DNA from: Candidatus Woesearchaeota archaeon
Lineage (GTDB): Archaea > Nanobdellota > Nanobdellia > Woesearchaeales > DSVV01
Direction of reading: 5' to 3'
Assembly (NCBI GenBank): GCA_016214075.1
Contig: JACRPI010000041.1
Span: 1-36,575, forward strand
DNA: 36,575 nt
In this document: piece after piece, positions 7,096 through 14,231 of the stretch
Layout: each line of letters opens with the position of its first letter
Numbering within the stretch: the stretch's first letter is position 1
Position numbers and translations under genes: made by a program
The notes under the pieces: generated by a model
What the model saw: the letters and a program-made list of their open reading frames with translations, nothing else
What the model was told of the DNA's origin: nothing
Database searches by the model: none

Positions 7096-7731
7096 ATGAG
7101 CGATCTTCGTTTTTCCATGAAAAACATTGGCGCGTATTTTATTCTCAATGAGATGCATTCTAAGAACGGGATTATTACAGATGCGAACAATGCGATTGGT
7201 GCGGGAATACGGGTAATTCATTACAGTGAAAAAAAACTTCGCAAGAGAGAAGTGTTGGAAAATGCGTATATTCTTTCCGCGTTATGCAAAAAAAATAATG
7301 TGCTTTTTATTATTGAAGACTATCCAGACATCGCGACATTAGTCAGCGCGGATGGCGTTCACTTAACACAGGAATTTAACATTGATCATGTTCGCAAAAT
7401 AATTGGTCCTGAGAAGCTTATTGGCGTTAATTTCACTTCACTAAGAGAAGCGGTGTATGCAGAAGAAAAAGGTGCGGATTATATCGGTGTTGATACAAGA
7501 GTGGCACCGCAGCTCACGGTAAAAGGAGCAGTAGGTTCTATGAAAAAAATGCGGGATCTCTTGACTGTCCCTATTGTTGCGCTTGGCGCGTTTACGTTGG
7601 AGCAGACACAGGAGTTGCTTGTTGCGGGTATAGATGGTGTAGGCATGATGCCGTTGCTTTCTGATGAGGGTGGCATTGAGCAGTATGTCAAGCAAGTCCT
7701 TGCAATTCAGGATGCAAGAAGAACATTTTAA
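7096..7731 (+). CDS. Thiamine-phosphate synthase/TenI-like TIM-barrel protein
   Basis: A 211-aa protein with the fold of ThiE/TenI: SADGVHLTQEF near residue 88, LIGVNFTSLREAVYAEEKGA near 115 and GADYIGVD. Several residues of genuine ThiE are missing. The Q-x-R-x-K motif of strand 2 reads VIHYSEKKL, the N-D-R stretch reads IIEDYPDI, and the pyrophosphate-binding T-x-T-K segment is replaced by DTRVAPQLTVKGAVG. It is therefore a family member with doubtful thiamine synthase activity. It sits between nadK and folP, which hints at a role connected with pterin or cofactor metabolism (inference). Confidence 0.72.
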   Translation: MSDLRFSMKNIGAYFILNEMHSKNGIITDANNAIGAGIRVIHYSEKKLRKREVLENAYILSALCKKNNVLFIIEDYPDIATLVSADGVHLTQEFNIDHVRKIIGPEKLIGVNFTSLREAVYAEEKGADYIGVDTRVAPQLTVKGAVGSMKKMRDLLTVPIVALGAFTLEQTQELLVAGIDGVGMMPLLSDEGGIEQYVKQVLAIQDARRTF

Positions 7732-7758
7732 TCTTCGATTTTCACCAAAGCATTGTCA

Positions 7759-7899
7759 CAGCGACCGCTCACCATCAGTCACTAGACCGATAGCATTCTC
7801 GCCCTTCAGGCTCCGGGCGGTCGCTGGGACTATTACAGTTTTCTGCTGTGCAGTATCCAAACGACTAATCATCGCTTCGCTCAAGACTGGTGGAAAACT
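7759..7899 (+). repeat. Compound palindromic element, copy A (intergenic)
   Basis: This 141-base element lies in the gap between the thiE-like gene and folP. Module 1 is bounded by CAGCGACCG (7759-7767) and CGGTCGCTG (7818-7826), a perfect 9-bp inverted repeat enclosing the core TAGACCGATAGCATTCTC. A GGACTATTAC linker leads to module 2, bounded by AGTTTTC (7837-7843) and GAAAACT (7893-7899). The same arrangement occurs inside folK (copy B, roughly 80 percent identical through module 1) and, with different outer stem sequence, at 28475-28605 (copy C). One forward frame is open across the element, as in copy B. Confidence 0.85.
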
Positions 7900-7918
7900 G
7901 AAATATTCTAATGAAACG

Positions 7919-7927
7919 TTTATAAAA
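7919..7927 (+). promoter_or_regulatory. TATA box for folP
   Basis: TTTATAAAA lies just downstream of palindromic copy A and is centred about 36 bases from the folP ATG at 7959. The fol operon may thus have its own promoter, separate from nadK. Confidence 0.55.
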
Positions 7928-7958
7928 CAAGAAAGACTCCTTCATCATGGTGTAATTG

Positions 7959-9161
7959 ATGAAGCTTCGTTTACGATATTATAATTCTCTCGCAGTGTTG
8001 GAAAAAGAATATGAAAGTATTGGCTGCGATCCCGCGGGAATTAAAATCATGAACAAGAAGGGAATATTTCTTACCTTAAAAGTGGAAGCCCTGCAACTCA
8101 GAGCAGCAATAATTCTCAAGCAGGAAATGATGGCGATTGGGGGAGAAGTAGTGGTGAGTAGAGACGTCATGACGCTCAAGCCAGAGAAAACAGATGTCCT
8201 CATGTTAGGAACAGAGAAGCAATGTCAAAAGCTAGTCATGAAGCTCTACCAACAACCGTTTGGTTGCAAAGAGCTTGCAGAGCAGCTCAAAAATCTGCTT
8301 GAAAAAAAGCTCTACGCAGAACCTGGCATGTGGAAAATAGAAAATTCTTTGCTTGACTTCACAAAGCCAATAATCATGGGGATTATAAACATCACGCCAG
8401 ACTCTTTTTCAGATGGCGGAAAATTTCTTAAGCCAGAGATAGCGATAGAACAGGCAAAACAGCTTATTGCAGAGGGTGCAGACATCCTTGATTTAGGCGC
8501 GGAAAGTTCCAGGCCAGGAAGCGACCCTGTTTCAGGAGAAGAAGAGCTGAAAAGATTGCTTCCTGTGCTTCAGGCATTAAAAAATGACAACTCCATAAAG
8601 ATCCCGATCTCTATTGATACCTACAAACCAGAAGTAGCGAAAATATGTTTAGAGAATGGTGCGCACATCATCAATGACATTACGGGCATGCAAAATCCTG
8701 CAATGCGAAAAGTAGTCGCAGAAAAAAATGTTCCAGTCATTATGATGCACATGCAAGGCACACCAAAAACAATGCAGGAAAATCCACAGTACAACGATGT
8801 GGTGGATGACATTATCTCTTTTTTTGAGCAACAAATTGCCGTATGCGAACAAGAAGGAATAACACAAATAATCTGTGATCCGGGAATAGGGTTCGGAAAA
8901 ACAGTGGAGCACAATCTCCAAATCCTGAATCGACTGAAAGAATTCAAGATGCTTGGAAAACCGCTGCTCATAGGAACATCAAGAAAATCGTTTATCAACA
9001 AAACAATTGGCGGTACGCCAGAGGATCGCGTAGAAGGAACAATCGCGAGCAATGTTGTCGCGAGAATGAACGGTGCGCACATCTTTCGTGTGCATGATGT
9101 CAAAGCGTGCAGGCGTGCATTAGAGCTCACAAATCTCATTCAGAATGGAGAAAAAAAATAA
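7959..9161 (+). CDS. folP: Dihydropteroate synthase with N-terminal extension
   Basis: A 400-aa protein that condenses p-aminobenzoate with hydroxymethyl-dihydropterin pyrophosphate. Family motifs are complete: MGIINITPDSFSDGG near residue 139, DLGAESSRPGSDP near 178, SIDTYKPE near 220, GAHIINDITG, PVIMMHMQGTP, ICDPGIGFGKT and PLLIGTSRKSF. The ~125-residue N-terminal extension (containing ILKQEMMAIGGEVVVSRD and TDVLMLGTEKQ) is known from thermophile and archaeal enzymes, so total length is not abnormal. ATG at 7959 was chosen; a TTG at 7956 is in frame. The gene overlaps folB by one base. Confidence 0.93.
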   Translation: MKLRLRYYNSLAVLEKEYESIGCDPAGIKIMNKKGIFLTLKVEALQLRAAIILKQEMMAIGGEVVVSRDVMTLKPEKTDVLMLGTEKQCQKLVMKLYQQPFGCKELAEQLKNLLEKKLYAEPGMWKIENSLLDFTKPIIMGIINITPDSFSDGGKFLKPEIAIEQAKQLIAEGADILDLGAESSRPGSDPVSGEEELKRLLPVLQALKNDNSIKIPISIDTYKPEVAKICLENGAHIINDITGMQNPAMRKVVAEKNVPVIMMHMQGTPKTMQENPQYNDVVDDIISFFEQQIAVCEQEGITQIICDPGIGFGKTVEHNLQILNRLKEFKMLGKPLLIGTSRKSFINKTIGGTPEDRVEGTIASNVVARMNGAHIFRVHDVKACRRALELTNLIQNGEKK

Positions 9162-9520
9162 TGATTGGAAAGATAACACTCAAAGGACTGAAGTATCAAA
9201 TAAAAATAGGCGTTACAGAAGAGGAACGCAAACAACCACAACCTGTGCTCATCGATCTTCAGTTGTACCTTGACATCACAAAAGCAGTGGCAACAGAAGA
9301 CATTGAAGAAACAGTAAACTATAGTGCTGTACAAAAAAAAGTAAACGTATTTCTAGAAAACAAGGAATATGTTTTAGTGGAAAAAGTAAGTGCTGATCTT
9401 GTCAATCTACTTCTTTCTGAATTTGAAAAAATCAAAGCAGTCAAATGCACCTGTTGGAAGCCAGAAGCGCTGAAAGACGCGGAAAATGTGGGTGTTACTG
9501 TTGTCAGAAAAAGAAAGTAA
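9161..9520 (+). CDS. folB: Dihydroneopterin aldolase
   Basis: A 119-aa protein with the FolB fold: KGLKYQIKIGVTEEERKQPQ at the N-terminus, VNYSAVQKKV near residue 53 and YVLVEKVSADL near 70, which carries the conserved Glu and Lys of the active site. It ends with the usual VxVVRKRK strand. It converts dihydroneopterin to hydroxymethyl-dihydropterin, the substrate of FolK. The ATG shares a base with the folP stop (TAATG), and the 3' end overlaps folK, so the three fol genes are translationally packed. Confidence 0.9.
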   Translation: MIGKITLKGLKYQIKIGVTEEERKQPQPVLIDLQLYLDITKAVATEDIEETVNYSAVQKKVNVFLENKEYVLVEKVSADLVNLLLSEFEKIKAVKCTCWKPEALKDAENVGVTVVRKRK

Positions 9521-10154
9521 TATATTTATTGGTTTGGGAACAAATCTTGGGAATAAGGAAGAAAATCTAAAACATGCTATTGAGGAAATAGAAAAAGTTG
9601 CAGAAGTTCTTGTCTGCTCACCAATATATGAAACAGAACCTATCGGGTTTGCGAACCAGCCGTTAGTCAACAGCGACCGACCACCATCGGTCAATAGACC
9701 GATGGCATGCTCACTTCGCTCGGGTCGGTCGCTGGGACTACTAAAGTTTTCCACCAGCGTAATTTTCGTACCACTGGTGTCGCTTCGCCCACACCAGTGG
9801 AAAACTTCAGTATTTTATAATCAAGTGCTAGAAATACGCACTGCATTAAATCCAGAAGCGCTTCTTGTTGCGCTAAAAGATATTGAAAAAAAATTGGGCA
9901 GAGTTCCCACAATCAGAAATGGGCCAAGAAGTATTGACTGTGATATCTTGTATCACAAAAACAGAATTGTAGAAACAGAAACACTGGTAATCCCGCATCC
10001 TCGGGCGGCAGAACGTGCGTTTGTTCTTATGCCATTGCAGGATATTGCACCAGAATTTGTGGATCCTGTACAAAAAAAAACAATTCATGAATTAGTGGAA
10101 AAGCTTCCAGAAGAAGAGAAGAGGAAAGTTAGGAAATTGTGCAAACGTGGGTGA
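9486..10154 (+). CDS. folK: Hydroxymethyl-dihydropterin pyrophosphokinase (HPPK) with in-frame palindromic insert
   Basis: A 222-aa open frame containing a complete HPPK: IFIGLGTNLGNKEENLKHAI at the start, YETEPIGFANQP near residue 57, FYNQVLEIRTALNPEALL near 110, GRVPTIRNGPRSIDCDILY with the Mg-binding D-x-D, and IPHPRAAERAFVLMPLQ. Normal HPPK is about 160-175 aa. The surplus is a block of about 49 residues (LVNSDRPPSVNRPMACSLRS… to WKTS) exactly between FANQP and VFYNQ, encoded by palindromic element copy B. The frame stays open and both halves are intact, so the enzyme may tolerate the insert as a loop. Start is ATG 9486 or TTG 9501. Confidence 0.85.
   Translation: MWVLLLSEKESNIFIGLGTNLGNKEENLKHAIEEIEKVAEVLVCSPIYETEPIGFANQPLVNSDRPPSVNRPMACSLRSGRSLGLLKFSTSVIFVPLVSLRPHQWKTSVFYNQVLEIRTALNPEALLVALKDIEKKLGRVPTIRNGPRSIDCDILYHKNRIVETETLVIPHPRAAERAFVLMPLQDIAPEFVDPVQKKTIHELVEKLPEEEKRKVRKLCKRG
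9671..9806 (+). repeat. Compound palindromic element, copy B (inside folK)
   Basis: This 136-base element lies within the folK coding sequence. Module 1 has arms CAGCGACCG (9671-9679) and CGGTCGCTG (9725-9733), with a nested ATCGGTC/GACCGAT hairpin and the core TAGACCGATGGCATGCTC. Module 2 has AGTTTTCCAC/GTGGAAAACT arms around a CCACTGGTGT/ACACCAGTGG hairpin. It is collinear with copy A at 7759-7899. The whole interruption of folK (about 9663-9809) is 147 bases, an exact multiple of three with no stop. Confidence 0.88.
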
Positions 10155-10860
10155 AAAATTCAGGAGTATGAGAAGAATGTTCTTGGTAATCATCATATGT
10201 TGAAATAGTGCTAAACCCTACTTCATGAAGTAATGCTTTGAGTTCTCCTGTTTTGAAAGGATAAAGAGTAAGTCTCACACTTTCATGAGTCCTCCTATCT
10301 TTATACTCCATAACTATTTCTTCATAAGTGATGGAAACAGGGTACGCGTCAATCTCTTCTCTTCCGCAGTACACAACAGTGCCAGACCAACGATAATTTC
10401 TTCCAGAATGATCAGAAAGAAAAAGTGCTGGATAGTTTCTTTCATCAATAATCAGTTTCCCTTCTGGCGTAAGTGCTTCTCTAAAACTTCGAAGTGCGGA
10501 AAGCTGTTCTTCTCGATCAAACAACAACGTGAGTGAATTCCCTAAACAAGTAATAGCGTCAAAAGAAGAAGGGTAGAGAGAACCAATTTCTTCCCAAGAA
10601 TGTGCTGTTGTGCTAAGTGGAACTCCGTAACGGAGAGCTTCTTGCTCAGCCAGTTGCCTATAATGGGGATCTATTTCGTTGGAAACAAGATGTTCAATGC
10701 CTGCGAAGCGAAGACCAAGGCTCGTTGCTCCAGAGCCAAGTGCTGCGTCAAAAATATGTGGATTTTCATAGTCCTTCAGCTGTTCAAGTAAGAAAGGAAT
10801 CTCTTTCTTGCGTCTTTCTTCAAAATTGACAAACCTTATCCACATGGTGTACATATTCAT
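10129..10860 (-). CDS. SAM-dependent methyltransferase, glycine N-methyltransferase-like
   Basis: A 243-aa class I methyltransferase. Motif I reads FDAALGSGATSLGLRFAG near residue 37, followed by the acidic NEID at the end of strand 2. ITCLGNSLTLLFDR near 103 and KLIIDERNYPALFL near 133 resemble glycine/sarcosine N-methyltransferases (CLGNS and DxRNYD motifs). Substrate specificity cannot be settled from sequence. The 3' end overlaps the convergent folK by 26 bases. Several ATGs cluster at the start (10860, 10854, 10845); the first is listed. Confidence 0.75.
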   Translation of the reverse strand: MNMYTMWIRFVNFEERRKKEIPFLLEQLKDYENPHIFDAALGSGATSLGLRFAGIEHLVSNEIDPHYRQLAEQEALRYGVPLSTTAHSWEEIGSLYPSSFDAITCLGNSLTLLFDREEQLSALRSFREALTPEGKLIIDERNYPALFLSDHSGRNYRWSGTVVYCGREEIDAYPVSITYEEIVMEYKDRRTHESVRLTLYPFKTGELKALLHEVGFSTISTYDDYQEHSSHTPEFFTHVCTIS

Positions 10861-10920
10861 TACTACTCATGGATGCTACTGGTGTATAAGAAACATTCTC
10901 CACATTTTGTGAACAAAAGG

Positions 10921-10934
10921 AAATATTTAAAAAG
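10921..10934 (+). promoter_or_regulatory. TATA box of the double Lrp/AsnC regulator
   Basis: AAATATTTAAAAAG is centred about 30 bases before the ATG at 10958 and fits near-leaderless transcription. Confidence 0.55.
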
Positions 10935-10957
10935 TAAAACATCCTTTTGGCTAGTAA

Positions 10958-11956
10958 ATGGGTAAAAAAAAGGATTTAAAGAGAAAAGCAGACAAAATAT
11001 TGGATGTAAAAGACAAGAAGATACTTTTTGAGTTAGATTTTAACGCAAGAATGTCATATGCGCAATTAGGAAGAAAAGTTGGTTTAAGCAAGCAGGGAGC
11101 AGAATACAAGGTAACTAAACTCGTAAGCAGAGGCATTATCAAAGGATTTTATCCTGTAATCAATGTTCCAAAAATGGGCTATCTTTATTGTCGTCTTCTT
11201 GTCACGCTTCAGAATTTGACAAAAGAGAAGAGAGAAGAATTTCTATTGTATCTCAAAAATCACAAGAAAGTATTTTGGTTGTTAGAGATGCATGGGCAGT
11301 GGGATGTTCTTATTGTTATATGGGCAAGATCTATAACAGACTTCAAATCATTTAATGAAGAAATTATTGGTAAGTATGGTTCACATATCAAGAGAAAGAT
11401 AGAGACGGTTGCAACAGACGTTATTCATCTTCAGCATCGTTATTTGCTTGAAAAGATGCAAACAAAAGAGATTCATATAAGGGAAACACAGGAGAGGGTA
11501 AATGTAGATGCTCTCGATAAAAAAATACTCTCCCATCTCTCTAGCGATGCGAGAATGTCCTTGATAAAGCTTGGAAAAATATGTCATATTTCAGCAAAAG
11601 TTATTGCGTATAGAATAAGAAGAATGGAAAAGGTAAAAATAATAGAGGGATATAGGCCTATTATTGATCATAGTAGATTGGGATTCACGTACTATAAACT
11701 GTTTATCACATTGAATAACATTTCAAAAGAAGGATTGCAAAAAGTAAAAGCATATTTGAAAGGAAGTAAGCGCTGTGTCTATCTTGTGGAAGGAATTGGA
11801 CTTCCAGCAGACCTTGACGTTGAACTCATGGTTGAGTCTAATCAGCAACTATTTTCATTAATGGAAGAGCTTCGTTTTTCGTTTCCTTCACTCATTGGCG
11901 AGTATCAAACAGTGATGTTCTTAGATACCTTGAAAGTAAAATATTTTCCAGAATAA
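10958..11956 (+). CDS. Lrp/AsnC family regulator with two fused copies
   Basis: A 332-aa protein built from two Lrp/AsnC-like units. The first has a winged helix with FNARMSYAQLGRKVGLSKQG near residue 30, then a RAM-like alpha-beta domain (MGYLYCRLLVTLQNLTKEK). The second repeats this with SDARMSLIKLGKICHISAK near 195 and LGFTYYKLFITLNNISKEG. Typical family members are ~150 aa, so this is a tandem duplication/fusion that would present two DNA-binding domains per chain. It lies directly upstream of alanine dehydrogenase, a classical amino-acid-responsive target, so control of ald is a reasonable guess. Confidence 0.82.
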   Translation: MGKKKDLKRKADKILDVKDKKILFELDFNARMSYAQLGRKVGLSKQGAEYKVTKLVSRGIIKGFYPVINVPKMGYLYCRLLVTLQNLTKEKREEFLLYLKNHKKVFWLLEMHGQWDVLIVIWARSITDFKSFNEEIIGKYGSHIKRKIETVATDVIHLQHRYLLEKMQTKEIHIRETQERVNVDALDKKILSHLSSDARMSLIKLGKICHISAKVIAYRIRRMEKVKIIEGYRPIIDHSRLGFTYYKLFITLNNISKEGLQKVKAYLKGSKRCVYLVEGIGLPADLDVELMVESNQQLFSLMEELRFSFPSLIGEYQTVMFLDTLKVKYFPE

Positions 11957-11987
11957 TCTTCGTCCCCACCTCGCAATACTCCTAAAA

Positions 11988-11997
11988 CTATATATAG
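11988..11997 (+). promoter_or_regulatory. TATA box of alanine dehydrogenase
   Basis: CTATATATAG is centred about 28 bases before the ATG at 12021, indicating a transcript separate from the upstream regulator. Confidence 0.65.
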
Positions 11998-12020
11998 AAA
12001 GGCACTTCTAAAAAAGGATA

Positions 12021-13157
12021 ATGTTTATCGGTGTTCCGAAGGAAATAAAAAACAGTGAAAACAGAGTGGGTTGTACGCCTGAAGGAGTGAAAAAGCTCGT
12101 TTCTCAGAAGAATAAAGTGTGGGTTGAAGCAGGTGCAGGCCTTGGCAGCGGTTTCGATGATTATGAATACAAAAAAGCAGGCGCACAGATTGTTTCAACA
12201 GATGATGTCTGGCGTGCAGAACTCATAGTAAAAGTAAAAGAGCCGTTGCTCATGGAGTATCATCTGCTCAAAGAAAATCAAATTCTCTTTACCTATCTTC
12301 ATCTTGCTGGTGGTGACCAAGATCTTACAAGAGAGCTATTGCGAAGAAAAATGACTGCGATCGCGTATGAAACAGTGGAAAACAAAAAGGGAGAACTTCC
12401 ACTTCTCAAGCCAATGAGTGCAATTGCAGGAAAAATGGCAGTCCAAATAGGAACTGAGTATCTGGCAAAATTCAAAGGAGGACGTGGAATCTTGCTTGAT
12501 GGAATTTACAATGTTCCTCCAGGAACAATCGTTATTGTGGGTGCAGGAACAGTAGGCCAGAATGCGGCGCATGTTGCGCTAGCGCGAGGGGCAAAAGTAG
12601 TGGTGCTCAATCGCTCAAAATCAAAGCTCATTGAGTTGCAGAAGTGGGCAAAGAAGAATAAGGTCAATACAAAAAATCTGGTGTGTGAGCTTACAACAGA
12701 AGCGGCAATAGAAAAATGGGTAAAAGAAGCAGATGTCCTTGTCGGTGCAGTGCTTGCGGTCGGCGCAAAAGCGCCAATAGTTGTTCCAGAAAAAATGGTC
12801 AAGCTGATGAAAAAAGGAGCAGTGATTGTGGATGTTGCGATTGATCAGGGAGGGTGTGTCGCGACGAGCAGACCGACGTCGCATAAAGAGCCAATCTTCA
12901 TGAAATATGATGTGATTCATTATTGTGTCACAAATATGCCCGGTGCCTATCCGATGACTTCAACAATAGGATTGACAGCAGAAACGCTTCCGTATGTTCT
13001 TTCATTGGCAAAAAATGGAGTTCTCAAAGTAGCAAAAGCAGATAAGAATTTTGCGAAAGGAATAAACACCTACAAAGGGCAGTTGACCAATCAAAGTGTT
13101 GCAAAAGCGTTAGAGATGGAATACAAGTGGAAGGATTTTTGGAGTTTAGTGAGATAG
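12021..13157 (+). CDS. ald: Alanine dehydrogenase
   Basis: A 378-aa enzyme that interconverts L-alanine and pyruvate with NAD. It starts with MFIGVPKEIKNSENRVGCTP, the canonical N-terminus in which the Arg binds the carboxylate. VKVKEPL near residue 72 contains the catalytic Lys and FTYLHLAGG near 93 the catalytic His. The Rossmann motif is IVGAGTVGQNAAHVALARGA near 172, and VDVAIDQGGCVATSRPTSH and NMPGAYPMTST complete the family pattern. Length is typical (~370). It has its own TATA box and follows the double Lrp regulator. Confidence 0.95.
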   Translation: MFIGVPKEIKNSENRVGCTPEGVKKLVSQKNKVWVEAGAGLGSGFDDYEYKKAGAQIVSTDDVWRAELIVKVKEPLLMEYHLLKENQILFTYLHLAGGDQDLTRELLRRKMTAIAYETVENKKGELPLLKPMSAIAGKMAVQIGTEYLAKFKGGRGILLDGIYNVPPGTIVIVGAGTVGQNAAHVALARGAKVVVLNRSKSKLIELQKWAKKNKVNTKNLVCELTTEAAIEKWVKEADVLVGAVLAVGAKAPIVVPEKMVKLMKKGAVIVDVAIDQGGCVATSRPTSHKEPIFMKYDVIHYCVTNMPGAYPMTSTIGLTAETLPYVLSLAKNGVLKVAKADKNFAKGINTYKGQLTNQSVAKALEMEYKWKDFWSLVR

Positions 13158-13294
13158 TCTCTTTCTTATCACAGAAAAACACGCACTATCTTAATGTATG
13201 AGTCGCTCAGCAAGTCCTACAGCACAATTCATCTCTTTATTATTTTTAAAAATAAAACAAGAAGCAATTTAAATTGGAAAAAATACCTTGAGAG

Positions 13295-13879
13295 ATGAAT
13301 ATTGAGGAGCGAATAGCGCAAGCAGAGCAAGCAAACCGTGTTGCAAGTTTTCTTATTCCTGTACAAGATGAAAATATATTTCTTACAGAGCGGGTAAAAG
13401 ATCCCTACAAAGGATTTTATTGTGCGACAGGGGGCAAAAGAGTCTACTTGCCAGACAGCGCAAGATATGAAACACCAGAAGAAACAGCAGTAAGAGAATT
13501 TTGTGAAGAAAAATATTCAGGAACAGTAAAGCCAGAAGAGCTTCTTCGCTGTGATCTTTCCATTATATATCTGGGATTTATTTTTGATGATGAATTTGAT
13601 TTCATATGTCACACATCAATTGGATGTTTTGATGGAGCGCCAGATTTTATCTTGAAGCAAGACGAAGTGAGAAGAAAAAGAAATCTGGAAGACATAAAGC
13701 CAGAAAACATAAATCCTATCACGCAGCATATGTTAGAGAGAGTGCGATTTATGGATTTTAATTATATGCTTCCAGCAGTATATCAGCAGAGAGATTTTCT
13801 GTTTCCGCAAATCCATCATTTTAGCAGTGAACCACCGTTTGATGTTCCGACAGTAAAATATTGTCGTTGGAGAGAATAA
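13295..13879 (+). CDS. Nudix hydrolase-like protein
   Basis: A 194-aa protein with a recognisable Nudix box: ETPEETAVREFCEEKYSG (about residues 62-79) fits E-x7-R-E-x-x-E-E-x-x-G. The glycine that should lie six residues before the first Glu is displaced; GGKRVYLPDSARYE implies about seven extra residues. Catalytic Glu residues are present, so it may hydrolyse a nucleoside-diphosphate derivative. The C-terminal ~70 residues are aromatic-rich and unassigned. TTTAAATT at 13268-13275 is placed 24 bases upstream as a TATA box. The stop codon overlaps the T tract that ends the convergent SRP RNA. Confidence 0.65.
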   Translation: MNIEERIAQAEQANRVASFLIPVQDENIFLTERVKDPYKGFYCATGGKRVYLPDSARYETPEETAVREFCEEKYSGTVKPEELLRCDLSIIYLGFIFDDEFDFICHTSIGCFDGAPDFILKQDEVRRKRNLEDIKPENINPITQHMLERVRFMDFNYMLPAVYQQRDFLFPQIHHFSSEPPFDVPTVKYCRWRE

Positions 13880-13884
13880 AAAAA

Positions 13885-14158
13885 GTGGTAGGCGCCTGAA
13901 GATTGTATCATACACGTTCTGTTGTGTGCTCCTGATCCTTCTCTGTTCCGAACCCCCTGAAGCATCAGGTGCGTCACTGAGTGCTGCTTCATTCCTGACC
14001 TGACACGGTTCATGAAGCATCCGATCCTCAAGGACAGAACATCATTGTACAGACCAAGCACAACAAAATATGTATAATCCGCTCTCCAGTTTCACCCCAT
14101 CATAAGCCAGTTTATGGTGACAGGAGTCGGCTACTCTCCCAGTAGAGCCTACCAAGGA
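13885..14158 (-). ncRNA. ffs: Signal recognition particle 7S RNA
   Basis: Read on the reverse strand, this ~274-base RNA has the SRP domain IV signature GTCAGGTCAGGAATGAAGCA with a GGAA tetraloop (around 13960-13985). The canonical C-C-GGAA-G-G closing pairs are replaced by a covarying C-A/T-G. The 5' end TTGGTAGGC pairs with the 3' end GCCTACCA, closing the long helix. An Alu-domain-like segment with TGTCACC and the loop-loop region follows the 5' end. TATTTTAAATG at 14176-14186 serves as TATA box about 25 bases upstream, and a run of T follows the 3' end. It directs secretory proteins to the membrane with SRP19/SRP54. Confidence 0.93.
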
Positions 14159-14201
14159 GAAGCAAGGATGTCTTGTATTTTAAATGTTGTGCACAATCAC
14201 C

Positions 14202-14210
14202 TTTATAATT
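14202..14210 (+). promoter_or_regulatory. TATA box deciding the start of the MBL-fold gene
   Basis: TTTATAATT is centred 26 bases before the ATG at 14232. The longer frame from 14184 would begin upstream of the promoter and is rejected. Confidence 0.65.
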
Positions 14211-14231
14211 TCTAAAAACCTCCTAGAACAC

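Noticed and set aside
7664-7984. 106-codon forward frame across the thiE-folP gap
   Set aside because: It starts inside the thiE-like gene, has no ribosome site and is open mainly because palindromic copy A carries an open frame.
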